A DNA stretch of 64,000 nucleotides from Abyssibacter sp036156195 (lineage in GTDB: Bacteria; Pseudomonadota; Gammaproteobacteria; Nevskiales; OUC007), in assembly GCA_036156195.1 (NCBI GenBank), contig JAYZUZ010000012.1, positions 496,001-560,000 on the forward strand, given 5' to 3'. The position numbers and the translations under genes are program-made. Each line of letters starts with the position of its first letter. The stretch's first letter is position 1. Below, piece by piece: positions 50,534 to 59,992 of this stretch. Below the pieces are notes generated by a model. It searched no databases. It was not told where the DNA came from and worked only from the letters and a program-made list of their open reading frames with translations.

Positions 50534-52759
50534 CTACTTGCTCGTCGCCGTGTAAACCCCATCCCAGTCCGCCCCCGGCGGATGGGCGCGATACGTGGCA
50601 ATCCGATCCAGATACAAGGCGTATACGGCTCGGGGCTGCCCCGACTGTTGCAGGCCGAAAAACTCGGCTTCCGCCTGATCCCAGGCCTGCGCGCGGTAGT
50701 AACGCAAGGCTTGCCGGTAGCGGGCCAGCTCCCTGCGCTGTGCCTCCTCCAGCGCATCCTTTGGCCCAAGCGGCTCATAGATCGTGACCGGTTCCTGCTT
50801 GCCCTTGACCCGAATTCTGTCCAATTCGCGATAGGCGAAGTCAGGCACGGCCGCCCGTGTGGATTCCGAGACGATGATCTCGACCCCGTACTGCTTGGTC
50901 TGGCCTTCCAACCGGGAGCCCAAATTTACGGCATCCCCCATCACCGTATACGCCACGCGGAACTCAGAACCCATATTGCCCACACTCATGGGTCCGGTAT
51001 TCAGGCCGACTCCGATATGCAGTTCGGGCCAGCCGCGCGCCTTGAAGCGATCGTCCAGCGCACGCACGGCGCCGAGCATTTCCATGGCCGCTTCCAGCGC
51101 ATGCCGGGCATGGTCGGGGTCTTCCAGCGGGGCGCCCCAGAACGCCATGATGGCATCCCCCATGTACTTGTCGATGGTGCCTCGATGATCGTGAATCACC
51201 CGCGTCAACGGCGTGAGAAACTCGTTCATCAACTCCGAGAGGTCTTTGGAGTCCAGTCCTTCGGAAATCGTGGTGAACCCACGCACATCCGAAAACAACA
51301 CCGTCAGTTCCCGCGTCTCACCCTCCATGGAGATGTCCTCGGGGTTCTCGGCCATCTCATCGACAAGCTCAGGCGGAACGTACTGGCCAAACAGGCGTGT
51401 CACCTCACGCTTGCCGCGCGATTCAACGAAATAGCCATACAGCAGCTGCAGCAGAAAGAGTACGGCGGTGAAAGCCAGTGGCAGCCCCAGCGGCACGACC
51501 ATGTCGAAACGGGACCACAACACCAGCGACAAGCCGGTGATGGCCGCCATGAACCCCAGACCCAGCAGCGCCGCAGTGGCCGCTGACATGCGCGGAAAAA
51601 GCCACGCCATGGCCAGCGCGATCACCAACAGCATGACAACCGTCAGCCCGGTGGCGTAGGCCGGGTGATACTTAATTCGCCCGTCGAGAATTCCCGACAC
51701 GATGTTGGCGTGAACCTCCACCCCCGCATAGGCACCACCCACCGGCGTGCTACGCAAATCCAGCAAGCCAGGCGCCGAGGTGCCGACCAGCACAATTGCG
51801 TCCCGCAGGACTGCCGGGTCTGCTGCGCCATGGATCACATCCGTGGCTGACACATAGGGGAAACTGCCCTGTGGTCCACGATACGGCACCATCACGGCCA
51901 TCTCGCCATCGACCGGAATTTCGTGTTCGCCGAGCGCAACCAGCTCCAGTTCCAACGCGTCGGGGGGCTCGTCCGCGCGCGCAAACTGGCCATCGTAGAC
52001 AAAGCCGAAATCCGGATTGCCCAATGCCAACCGCGTCAATTCAAAGGCCAGAGACCCATAGATCTCGCCCTGATAGCGCTGCATGAGCGGTACACGACGG
52101 AACACGCCGTCGATTTCCGCCCGTGACAGGGGATTGTCGAAAAACCCTGCGCGATCCACAGCCGCCTGCAACTCGGCGACATTGGCTGCGTACCCCTCGG
52201 CCGTCACGAAGTTCGCCGGAATCGTCTGCGCGACTTCCGCACTAATCAGCGGCGCTGGCAGCTGACCAATTCGGTTTGCGTCGGTGGGCTGCAAGACCAT
52301 GCCGAGCACCACGTTACGCCCCCGGATGGCCTCGGCCAGCTGCGTCTCCCCGCTGGCGTTGAACCCCAGGGCCTGACCGGTGTCAGCCAGTTGAGCGCGC
52401 ACGTCCGGACGGGGGGCCAGCCGCTCGAGCATTTCCTGGTAAGCCGAGCGCTGAGGTTCGGCGAAGAGAATGTCGAAACCTACGGCACGGACGGCGTAAT
52501 GATCCAACAACTGCTTGACCATGACCGCGAACTTGTCGCGATCCCACGGCCAGTAACCTTCAGCGGTCAGGCTGCGCTCGTCGATGTCCACGATGACCAC
52601 ACGCGGATCGACGGTATTGGGCATGGTCGCGCGGATGCGCGCGTCGTACGATGAGTTTTCGAACTGCTCGAGCAAGCCGATCCGAAAGACGTGATTGAGA
52701 TGCAGGATCAGCAGCGCAAACAGCGCCAGACTGATGGCATAGCGAACGATCTGATGCAT
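50534..52759 (-). CDS. CHASE2-domain class III adenylate/guanylate cyclase
   Basis: 741 aa from ATG 52759 (MHQIVRYAISLALFALL). One N-terminal helix (about 5-25), extracytoplasmic CHASE2 sensor (about 30-330), two or three transmembrane helices (about 370-440), then a class III cyclase domain with metal ligands in ELTVLFSDVRGFTTIS and YMGDAIMAFWGAP, and the substrate-region NLGSRLEGQTKQYG. A TPR-like tail of helices follows. Predicted to make cAMP in response to a periplasmic signal. Its frame open to 53188 overlaps the divergent gspC and is rejected. It shares a 121-bp upstream region with gspC. Confidence 0.9.
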   Translation of the reverse strand: MHQIVRYAISLALFALLILHLNHVFRIGLLEQFENSSYDARIRATMPNTVDPRVVIVDIDERSLTAEGYWPWDRDKFAVMVKQLLDHYAVRAVGFDILFAEPQRSAYQEMLERLAPRPDVRAQLADTGQALGFNASGETQLAEAIRGRNVVLGMVLQPTDANRIGQLPAPLISAEVAQTIPANFVTAEGYAANVAELQAAVDRAGFFDNPLSRAEIDGVFRRVPLMQRYQGEIYGSLAFELTRLALGNPDFGFVYDGQFARADEPPDALELELVALGEHEIPVDGEMAVMVPYRGPQGSFPYVSATDVIHGAADPAVLRDAIVLVGTSAPGLLDLRSTPVGGAYAGVEVHANIVSGILDGRIKYHPAYATGLTVVMLLVIALAMAWLFPRMSAATAALLGLGFMAAITGLSLVLWSRFDMVVPLGLPLAFTAVLFLLQLLYGYFVESRGKREVTRLFGQYVPPELVDEMAENPEDISMEGETRELTVLFSDVRGFTTISEGLDSKDLSELMNEFLTPLTRVIHDHRGTIDKYMGDAIMAFWGAPLEDPDHARHALEAAMEMLGAVRALDDRFKARGWPELHIGVGLNTGPMSVGNMGSEFRVAYTVMGDAVNLGSRLEGQTKQYGVEIIVSESTRAAVPDFAYRELDRIRVKGKQEPVTIYEPLGPKDALEEAQRRELARYRQALRYYRAQAWDQAEAEFFGLQQSGQPRAVYALYLDRIATYRAHPPGADWDGVYTATSK

Positions 52760-52880
52760 GAACGGCCTCTCCCCGGGTCGAGGCACCCTATCTCCGTCAT
52801 TGCGGTGAGGCAACGCGCACATGTCCCCGACGGCACTCGGCAGGTATGATGTCGGCTTGTTTTTGAACCCTCGTGAGTCC

Positions 52881-53762
52881 ATGGACGCGGCGCTGATCAA
52901 GTCGCTGCAACGTCGCGCGCGACCTGCACCCAGATGGATCGCCACCCTTTTGGCCGCCGCCTGCGGTCTGGTTGTGGCAAAAACCATCTGGCTGCTGGTG
53001 CCGCAACCGGCGTGGCAGGCCCCTCCCGTCGAGCCTCGCCCGGTCAACGCCCAGCGCAGTGACGAGGGCGTGAATCTGCAGGCGATCCTGAATGCCAACC
53101 TGTTCGGCAAGGCCGCGCCGGCCGTTGCCGAGGCGCCGCAACAAGAGGTCGTCGACGCCCCTGATACCCGCCTGCCCCTCACGCTCAAGGGAATCTTCGC
53201 CTCCGAACTCGATGGCGAGTCGCGCGCCCTGATCGCCCGTGGCAGTGACGAGGAAAAGCCTTATGCCGTGGGCGACACGGTGACCGGGGGCGCCGAGCTT
53301 TACGAGATCTACGCCGACCGCGTCATTCTGGACCGCGGCGGCAAACTCGAAACACTCCGCCTGAACAAGGATGAGGCGCGATCCACGGCCACCAGCCGTG
53401 GGGGCAACACACTCGCCAGCCGTGATGGCGATGTGCGTGAAGTTGCCCCCAGCCAGTCCCTCTTGAATATCCGAGAAGAGCTGCTGCGCGACCCGTCTCG
53501 GGCTTCGACCTACCTGCGTGTACAACCGGCATACAATGCTGGCCAGCTACGGGGATACCGCATCTACCCTGGCCGCAATCGCACCTTGTTTTCCGAGGCG
53601 GGCCTGCGACCTGGCGACTTGGTCACCGAACTCAATGGCGTAAGCCTGGACAATCCGACCCGGGCCCTCCAGTTGCTGGGTGACCTGAGCTCGGCAACCT
53701 CGCTTAACGTCACGATTCTGCGCGGCGGACAGCCGCAACAACTCAGCGTAAACCTGAACTGA
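52881..53762 (+). CDS. gspC: type II secretion protein C
   Basis: Inner-membrane clamp of the T2SS that docks to the secretin. 293 aa from ATG 52881 (MDAALIKSLQRRARPAP); an upstream frame to 52821 is unnecessary. One transmembrane helix (about 22-40), HR domain (about 95-160, LPLTLKGIFASELDGESRALIA and PYAVGDTV), Pro/Ser linker, and a PDZ domain (about 200-293, YRIYPGRNRTLFSEAGLRPGDLVTELNGVSL). Followed 1 nt later by gspD. The region 52760-52880 has a -10-like TATGAT (52845-52850) but no good -35. Confidence 0.94.
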   Translation: MDAALIKSLQRRARPAPRWIATLLAAACGLVVAKTIWLLVPQPAWQAPPVEPRPVNAQRSDEGVNLQAILNANLFGKAAPAVAEAPQQEVVDAPDTRLPLTLKGIFASELDGESRALIARGSDEEKPYAVGDTVTGGAELYEIYADRVILDRGGKLETLRLNKDEARSTATSRGGNTLASRDGDVREVAPSQSLLNIREELLRDPSRASTYLRVQPAYNAGQLRGYRIYPGRNRTLFSEAGLRPGDLVTELNGVSLDNPTRALQLLGDLSSATSLNVTILRGGQPQQLSVNLN

Positions 53763-53763
53763 C

Positions 53764-55917
53764 ATGACTCTAGGCACATTGATCCGACCGCTGGCCGCCG
53801 CGCTGCTCCTGCTGCAGATCTCGCTGGTCAGCGCACAATCTGCGTCGCAGGCCACGCTGAACCTCAAGGACGCCGACATCAACACGCTGATCTCGACGGT
53901 CAGCGAAATCACGGGCAAGAACTTCATCATCGATCCACGCGTCAAGGGCAAGGTGACTGTCCTGTCCTCCACGCCGATGAGTGCCGAGGGGGTCTACGAG
54001 ACCTTTCTCGCCGTTCTGCAAGTCCACGGCTTTGCCGCAATCCCTGCCGGAGAAGCCATCAAGATCATTCCCGAGGTCAATGCCAAGCAGGATGGTGCTC
54101 CGACACGAGGGCCTCAGCGTCTGGCCCCGGATGACGTCGTGACGCGGGTCTTTACGATCGACAATGTGCCCGCTGCACAGCTGGTACCGATTCTGCGACC
54201 GCTGGTGCCGCAGTACGGCCACTTGGCCGCCTATGCACCGTCCAACATGCTGATCATCTCCGATCGGGTCAGCAATGTGGACCGACTTCGCACCATCATC
54301 CGCCAGATCGACACCTCCAGCGATCGGGAATTCGAACTCGTCCGGCTCACCCATGCCAGCGCGCGAGACATCGCGCAAACGCTCACCACGCTGACCCAGC
54401 AAGATCGCAAGACCGACCCCACAACCACGCCAATCACCATCCTCGCGGACGAGCGGACGAATGCCCTGCTCATCGGCGGCGACAAGGCCACGCGCAACCA
54501 GTTTCGCGGAATCATTGCCGAGCTGGACCTTCCGCTGGAAGACAGCGGCAGCACGCAGGTGATCTACCTGCGTTACGCATCGGCCGAGAACCTGGGGCCC
54601 GTCCTGCAAGGCTATGTCGAGCAGGTCGCCGCCAACGAGGGTGGCGGCCAGAACAAGCCAGCGGGCAGCAGTGGTTCCGTGGTCAAGGTCATCCCTGAGC
54701 CCGACACCAATGCGCTGGTTGTGACCGCACCGCCGAAGATCATGCGCGCCGTCAAGGATGTCGTCGCCCAACTGGACATTCGACGCGCCCAGGTGCTGGT
54801 CGAGGCAATCATCGCGGAAGTCAGCGAGTCCAAGTCTCGGGAGCTGGGAATCGACAGCGTCGTCTATGACAACGACCGGATTGCCGCCGCCAATATCCTG
54901 GATGCCGACACGCTGAATATTCTCGGCAGCGTGGCCGGAGCGGCTACAGGCAGCATCACCGGCGCTGCGGCTGCTGCACTCATCGAGCAAGGCATCACCG
55001 CCGCCGGCGGGCGCATCAACGAGAATGGCACCAGCTTTCTGTTCCTGTTGAAGGCGCTGGCCGGTGACGGTAATACCAATATTTTGTCCACACCCACGCT
55101 GGTGACCATGGACAACGAGGAGGCGGAAATCTCCGTTGGCCAGGAAGTCCCCTTCCTCTCTGGTCAGTTCTCCAACACCGGCACTAGCAGCACGACCGGC
55201 ATCGTCAACCCTTTCCAGACGATTGACCGGAAGGATGTCGGCATCACCTTGGGCATTACCCCACAGATTAACGAAGGTGACACCATTCAGCTCAAGATCA
55301 GCCAGGAAGTGTCAGCGGTATCTGCCGGGTCTGCCGGCGCGGTTGATCTGGTCACCAACAAGCGCAGCCTCACGACAACCGTCATGGTGGATTCCGGTGA
55401 CATTTTGGTGCTGGGCGGGCTGATCGATGATCAAGTACAGGAAACCGAACGCCGCACCCCGATACTTGGCAGCATCCCCATCCTGGGCAACCTGTTCAAG
55501 TTCCGCTCGGTTAGCAAGAACAAGCAGAACCTGATGATTTTCATCCGGCCTGTGGTGCTGCGCGATCGCGAAACAGCCGATTACTACACACGGCAGAAGT
55601 ACGACACGATCCGCAACGTGCAGCTGGAGTCACATTCTGGCGGCATCTCGATTCTCGGTGGTGCCAAGCGCCCGCTGCTCGAAGACATCGACCGCGTCGA
55701 GGCTCAACCCCGTGGCGGCCGAGAATCCGGTCCTGCACGCGTGAACCCGGCAGCCCCCAAGGCTTACCCCCGCACACCTGTGGGCGAACCCGCGCCGGCA
55801 GAGACCGATGTCCAACCCGTCGTCGAGCCACAAGCAGAGCCGGACGACGAGCGTGATCCGGGCTTCAAGAAGTCCGAGTCCGGCAACACCGCCCGGAGGG
55901 CACATTGGCCGAAGTAG
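53764..55917 (+). CDS. gspD: type II secretion secretin GspD
   Basis: Outer-membrane channel of the T2SS. 717 aa. Signal peptide (1-25), N0 domain, N1-N3 repeats (about 30-350, TGKNFIIDPRVKGKVTVLS and IISDRVSNVDRLRTIIRQID), then the C-terminal secretin domain with LVEAIIAEVSESKSRELG, VPFLSGQF, RKDVGITLGITPQINEGDTI and VMVDSGDILVLGGLIDDQV. A proline-rich, low-complexity C-terminal tail follows, possibly the S-domain/pilotin-binding part. Overlaps gspE by 13 nt. Confidence 0.96.
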   Translation: MTLGTLIRPLAAALLLLQISLVSAQSASQATLNLKDADINTLISTVSEITGKNFIIDPRVKGKVTVLSSTPMSAEGVYETFLAVLQVHGFAAIPAGEAIKIIPEVNAKQDGAPTRGPQRLAPDDVVTRVFTIDNVPAAQLVPILRPLVPQYGHLAAYAPSNMLIISDRVSNVDRLRTIIRQIDTSSDREFELVRLTHASARDIAQTLTTLTQQDRKTDPTTTPITILADERTNALLIGGDKATRNQFRGIIAELDLPLEDSGSTQVIYLRYASAENLGPVLQGYVEQVAANEGGGQNKPAGSSGSVVKVIPEPDTNALVVTAPPKIMRAVKDVVAQLDIRRAQVLVEAIIAEVSESKSRELGIDSVVYDNDRIAAANILDADTLNILGSVAGAATGSITGAAAAALIEQGITAAGGRINENGTSFLFLLKALAGDGNTNILSTPTLVTMDNEEAEISVGQEVPFLSGQFSNTGTSSTTGIVNPFQTIDRKDVGITLGITPQINEGDTIQLKISQEVSAVSAGSAGAVDLVTNKRSLTTTVMVDSGDILVLGGLIDDQVQETERRTPILGSIPILGNLFKFRSVSKNKQNLMIFIRPVVLRDRETADYYTRQKYDTIRNVQLESHSGGISILGGAKRPLLEDIDRVEAQPRGGRESGPARVNPAAPKAYPRTPVGEPAPAETDVQPVVEPQAEPDDERDPGFKKSESGNTARRAHWPK

Positions 55918-57404
55918 ACGAGCAAGCGGCAACCCTGCGCCGGCCGTCCTTCTCCTTTGCCAAGCGCCATGGCCTGATCGTCGGGGCCCAGGGGGAGGAC
56001 AGTGTCGAGCTGATTGCACGCCATGACGTGTCGCTGCAGGCGACCGCGGAGATGCGGCGATTTCTTGACCGCCCGATTTCGCTGCGCATGGTCAGTGCCG
56101 AAGAGTTTGATCGGCTGCTGCAGCAGGCCTATGAGAATAAGTCGGGCTCGTCCATGCAGATGGTTGAGGGCTTCGACGACGATTCGCTGGACCTGTCCAG
56201 TGCCGCCGAGGCTTTGGCCGAACCGCAGGATTTGCTGGAATCGGATGACGACGCGCCGATTATCCGGCTCATCAACGCCCTGCTGGCTGAGGCCATTAAG
56301 GAAGGTGCTTCCGACATTCACGTCGAGCCCTTCGAGAATCGGCTAACCGTGCGATTTCGAGTCGATGGCGTTCTACGGGAGGTGTTGCAGCCGCCGCGCG
56401 CCATCGCCCCGTTGCTGTCTTCGCGTATCAAGGTCATGGCCCGTCTGGATATTGCGGAAAAACGCCTGCCCCAGGATGGCCGTATCTCGCTGCGTGTCGC
56501 GGGGCGACCGGTCGATGTTCGTGTGTCGACCATTCCATCCGGTCATGGCGAGCGCGTGGTGATGCGACTGCTCGACAAGCAGGCTGGACGGCTCGACCTT
56601 AAGCAGCTGGGCATGGCATCGGATCAGCGCGCGCTATTTCAAAGCCTGATCAAAAAGCCGCATGGCATCATTCTGGTCACCGGCCCGACGGGTTCAGGCA
56701 AGACCACGACGCTCTACGCCGGTCTGGCAGAAATCAACGACCGCAGCCGCAACATCATGACGGTCGAGGACCCGATCGAGTACTACATCGACGGGATTGG
56801 CCAGACGCAGGTGAACACCAAGGTCGACATGAGTTTCGCGCGTGGTCTGCGAGCGATTCTGCGCCAGGACCCCGATGTCGTGATGATCGGTGAAATCCGT
56901 GACCTGGAAACGGCAGAAATCGCCGTGCAGGCGTCGCTGACGGGCCATTTGGTGCTGTCCACCCTGCACACCAACACCGCCGTTGGCGCCGTTGCCCGGC
57001 TCCGCGACATGGGCGTGGAGCCGTTTCTGCTCGCCTCCAGTTTGATCGGACTGATGGCTCAACGCCTGGTCCGCACACTCTGCCCTCACTGCCGGACGCC
57101 CTACGAAGCCGATGATGCCGAGTGCCAGCTTTTCGGCATCGACCCGGCGGACCGGCCGACGATTTACAACGCAGTCGGTTGCCCCGAATGCCGGCACACC
57201 GGCTACCTGGGTCGCTCAGGCATACAGGAGTTGGTGGCGGTCGACGAGACCATGCGCACAATGATCCACGACGGATCCTCCGAACAAGCCCTGGAAGCCC
57301 ATGCCCGCCGATCCGCCCCGGGGATACGCCAGGCCGGCCTGCTCAAGGTGCTGGAAGGCGAGACCACCGTGCAGGAAGTACTGCGCGTGACGCGCGAGGG
57401 CTAG
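55905..57404 (+). CDS. gspE: type II secretion ATPase GspE
   Basis: Cytoplasmic hexameric motor of the T2SS. 499 aa. The TTG at 55905 is chosen because GGAGG (55895-55899) lies 5 nt upstream and translation gives (M)AEVDEQAATLRRPSF. N-terminal N1E domain, Walker A GPTGSGKTTTLYAGL, Asp box DPIEYYIDGIGQTQVN, Walker B QDPDVVMIGEIRDLETAE, His box TGHLVLSTLHTNTA, and the zinc-binding C-x2-C...C-x2-C subdomain (CPHC to CPEC). Starts 13 nt inside gspD. Confidence 0.97.
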   Translation: MAEVDEQAATLRRPSFSFAKRHGLIVGAQGEDSVELIARHDVSLQATAEMRRFLDRPISLRMVSAEEFDRLLQQAYENKSGSSMQMVEGFDDDSLDLSSAAEALAEPQDLLESDDDAPIIRLINALLAEAIKEGASDIHVEPFENRLTVRFRVDGVLREVLQPPRAIAPLLSSRIKVMARLDIAEKRLPQDGRISLRVAGRPVDVRVSTIPSGHGERVVMRLLDKQAGRLDLKQLGMASDQRALFQSLIKKPHGIILVTGPTGSGKTTTLYAGLAEINDRSRNIMTVEDPIEYYIDGIGQTQVNTKVDMSFARGLRAILRQDPDVVMIGEIRDLETAEIAVQASLTGHLVLSTLHTNTAVGAVARLRDMGVEPFLLASSLIGLMAQRLVRTLCPHCRTPYEADDAECQLFGIDPADRPTIYNAVGCPECRHTGYLGRSGIQELVAVDETMRTMIHDGSSEQALEAHARRSAPGIRQAGLLKVLEGETTVQEVLRVTREG

Positions 57405-57412
57405 CCGCCACC

Positions 57413-58621
57413 ATGGCTGCATTCGAGTACAAGGCAATTGATCGGCGGGGCCGTCAGCAAAAGGGGCTGATGGAAGCGGACACAGCACGCCAAGTCCGTC
57501 AGCAGTTGCGTGACAACGGCCTCATGCCAACGGATGTCCGCGAGGTCGCAGAAGCATCGGGGAGCCAAGGCCTGCGCAGCGCCAGAGGCTTCTCATCCAG
57601 TGAGTTGGCGCTGTTCACTCGCCAATTAGCCACCCTGCTCCGCTCCGGCCTCCCATTGGAAGAGGCGCTGAGCGCAGTCGCGGAACAAACCGAATCCAAG
57701 AAAGTAAAACGTACCACGCTGGGCGTGCGGGCCAGCGTGCTTGAGGGTCACACCCTGGCACACGCCCTGGCGGCATTTCCTGGTGCGTTTTCCACGCTTT
57801 ACCTTGCGACCGTGGAAGCCGGCGAACACTCCGGCCATCTCGACCTCATTCTGGAGCGGCTGGCCGACTACGTCGAATCACGCCAGCAAATGCAGCAGAA
57901 GATCGTGCTGGCCAGCTTTTATCCCGCCATACTGTCGCTGGTCGCGGTGCTGGTTGTGGTGCTACTACTGACCTTTGTGGTTCCTCAGGTCGTGGATGTG
58001 TTCTCGTCCATCGACCAAGAACTGCCGGCGCTGACCCGCGGCATGATCGCAACCAGCGACTTTCTGCGTGCCCAGTGGTGGTTACTGCTTGGCGGCATTG
58101 CAGCCATCGCATTGGGATGGTCGCTGCTCAAGCGGCGGGAGTCTTTCCGATTCCGGGTCGACGCGGCGCGTCTTCGTCTACCCCTGATCGGTCGGCTTGC
58201 CCGGGGACTGAACACCGCGCGATTCACCCGCACACTCAGCATTCTCACCGGCAGCGGCGTCCCGATGCTTGATGCCTTGAAGATTTGCGAACAGGTCGTC
58301 AGCAACCTGCCGATGCGAGAGGCGATTACGCATGCAACGCGTCGAGTGCGCGAGGGTGAGTCCATTAGCAAGTCGCTGGCAGCCAGTGGGCTGTTCCCGC
58401 CGATTGCCGTTCACCTCATCGCCAGTGGCGAACAATCGGGCAAACTCGACGAAATGCTGGACCGCGCTGCCGTGCACCAGGAGCGAGAGGTCGAGACTTT
58501 GGTCGCTGGTTTAATGGGCGTTTTCGAGCCACTGCTCATTCTGACAATGGGTGGCTTCGTTCTGATGATTGTGCTCGCGATTCTGCTGCCGATTTTCGAA
58601 CTCAATTCGCTGGTGCAGTAA
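57413..58621 (+). CDS. gspF: type II secretion platform protein GspF
   Basis: Polytopic inner-membrane platform. 402 aa from ATG 57413 (MAAFEYKAIDRRGRQQKGL); longer frames begin inside gspE. Two PilC/GspF repeats: FTRQLATLLRSGLPLEEALSAV and FTRTLSILTGSGVPMLDALKI. Three hydrophobic segments (about 170-195, 220-240, 370-398). It is the last gsp gene; the pseudopilins gspG-K and gspL-N do not follow. It converges on plsX with 31 nt between. Confidence 0.96.
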   Translation: MAAFEYKAIDRRGRQQKGLMEADTARQVRQQLRDNGLMPTDVREVAEASGSQGLRSARGFSSSELALFTRQLATLLRSGLPLEEALSAVAEQTESKKVKRTTLGVRASVLEGHTLAHALAAFPGAFSTLYLATVEAGEHSGHLDLILERLADYVESRQQMQQKIVLASFYPAILSLVAVLVVVLLLTFVVPQVVDVFSSIDQELPALTRGMIATSDFLRAQWWLLLGGIAAIALGWSLLKRRESFRFRVDAARLRLPLIGRLARGLNTARFTRTLSILTGSGVPMLDALKICEQVVSNLPMREAITHATRRVREGESISKSLAASGLFPPIAVHLIASGEQSGKLDEMLDRAAVHQEREVETLVAGLMGVFEPLLILTMGGFVLMIVLAILLPIFELNSLVQ

Positions 58622-58652
58622 ACGCTGCCGTACGACGGCTGATGGCGGAGGC

Positions 58653-59705
58653 CTAGCTGGCCGCCTGTTGCGGCGCCGATTCCGGCCGTGCCACTGCACC
58701 GAGACTGGAGACCAGCAAGGACTCGATTTTCCGGGGCACGTCGTAATCGGTCTCAACCAGCGCAATTCGGATCGCGTTGGCAAAGGCGTTTTCGTCGGCA
58801 CTCCCGTGGCTTTTGATCACCGTTCCCTGCAGGCCCACAAAGCTGGCGCCGTTGTAATTACCCGGGTCGATCCGACGCGCAAATGACTTGAGTACCGGAC
58901 GCGCCGCCAAGGCAGACAATTTGGTCAGGGCATTACGTGAGAACTCCTCGCGCAATAACGTCCCGATCAGCTTGGCCACGCCTTCGCTGGACTTAAGCGC
59001 CACATTTCCCGAGAAGCCGTCACACACGACCACATCGACATCGCCCAGAAATACATCCGTACCCTCGACGTAACCAATGTAGTTAAGGTCGCTGTCCGCC
59101 AGGCGCTGCCCGGCCTCGCGAATGGCATCGTTGCCCTTGATCTCTTCTTCGCCAATATTGAGCAGGGCCACCCGCGGTGAAGCTTGGCCGTGGACCGCAT
59201 GGGCGACCACATCGCCCATGGCCGCAAACTGCACCAGATGATCCGCCGTGCACTCGACGTTCGCACCCAGGTCCAGCATCAGGGTGTAACCGTTGAGCGA
59301 AGGGATCCGCGAAATGATGGCCGGCCGGTCGATATGCGGCAGCGTCTTGAGCACGAAGCGCGCAGTGGCCATCAGCGCGCCTGTATTGCCCGCGGACACG
59401 CAGGCATGGGCCTGCCCGTTCTTGACCGCGTTAATGGCCAGGCGCATGGACGAACGCTTCTTACCCCGCAGTGCACGGGATGGAAGCTCGTCCATCCCCA
59501 CCACCTCGTCGGCGTGAAGCAGCTCAACTCGTCCGGGATACCGGCCGGCCAGCGCGGCGACATCAGCCCCGATCTGGGACGTGTCCCCGACGATGAGCAA
59601 ACTCAGATCCGAACGCTCCGCAAGCACACGCGAAGCAGCGGGCAGCACGACGGCCGCACCATGATCTCCGCTCATCGCATCCAGGGCGATACGCAGATCA
59701 GTCAT
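58653..59705 (-). CDS. plsX: phosphate acyltransferase PlsX
   Basis: Makes acyl-phosphate from acyl-ACP for phospholipid synthesis. 350 aa. Motifs: RIALDAMSGDHGAAVVLPAA, LRGKKRSSMRLAINAVKNGQAHACVSAGNTGALMATA, and VVVCDGFSGNVALKSSEGVA. Third gene after yceD and rpmF. In many relatives fabH/fabD follow, but here the strand switches to gspF. Confidence 0.97.
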   Translation of the reverse strand: MTDLRIALDAMSGDHGAAVVLPAASRVLAERSDLSLLIVGDTSQIGADVAALAGRYPGRVELLHADEVVGMDELPSRALRGKKRSSMRLAINAVKNGQAHACVSAGNTGALMATARFVLKTLPHIDRPAIISRIPSLNGYTLMLDLGANVECTADHLVQFAAMGDVVAHAVHGQASPRVALLNIGEEEIKGNDAIREAGQRLADSDLNYIGYVEGTDVFLGDVDVVVCDGFSGNVALKSSEGVAKLIGTLLREEFSRNALTKLSALAARPVLKSFARRIDPGNYNGASFVGLQGTVIKSHGSADENAFANAIRIALVETDYDVPRKIESLLVSSLGAVARPESAPQQAAS

Positions 59706-59787
59706 GGCGCGACCGTGAATCGTGCTCGATCATGTTGGGGATCGCCGCGGCGCACGTCGGCGATCCAGGCAGGGCTGCAAGAGCAGC

Positions 59788-59982
59788 TTATTCCTGCTCT
59801 TCTGCCGCTTCCGGCTTCACGATGACCTGACGGCCACGATAGTAGCCGTCTGCGGTGACGTGATGGCGGCGATGCGTTTCACCCGTGGTCGGGTCAATCG
59901 ACAGCGTCGGGGCACTCAGCGCGTCATGGGAACGGCGCATGCCGCGCTTGCTACGGGTTTTACGGTTCTGCTGTACAGCCAT
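59788..59982 (-). CDS. rpmF: 50S ribosomal protein L32
   Basis: 64 aa from ATG 59982 (MAVQQNRKTRSKRGMRRSHDAL), the usual L32 start; the frame open to 60111 lies inside yceD. Basic N-terminal half, ...LSIDPTTGETHRRHHVT, GYYRGRQVI. Slightly longer than the common 56-60 aa because of a short acidic C-terminal tail. No CxxC zinc pair is seen, as in the zinc-free type. Sits between yceD and plsX as expected. Confidence 0.97.
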   Translation of the reverse strand: MAVQQNRKTRSKRGMRRSHDALSAPTLSIDPTTGETHRRHHVTADGYYRGRQVIVKPEAAEEQE

Positions 59983-59992
59983 CTCGAGGTCC

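Noticed and set aside
52760..53188. N-terminal extension of the CHASE2 cyclase across gspC
   Set aside because: The real N-terminus starts at 52759 with a clear membrane anchor; the extension overlaps gspC coding on the other strand.
53770..54990. 406-codon minus-strand frame opposite gspD
   Set aside because: gspD secretin motifs are continuous on the plus strand through this interval.
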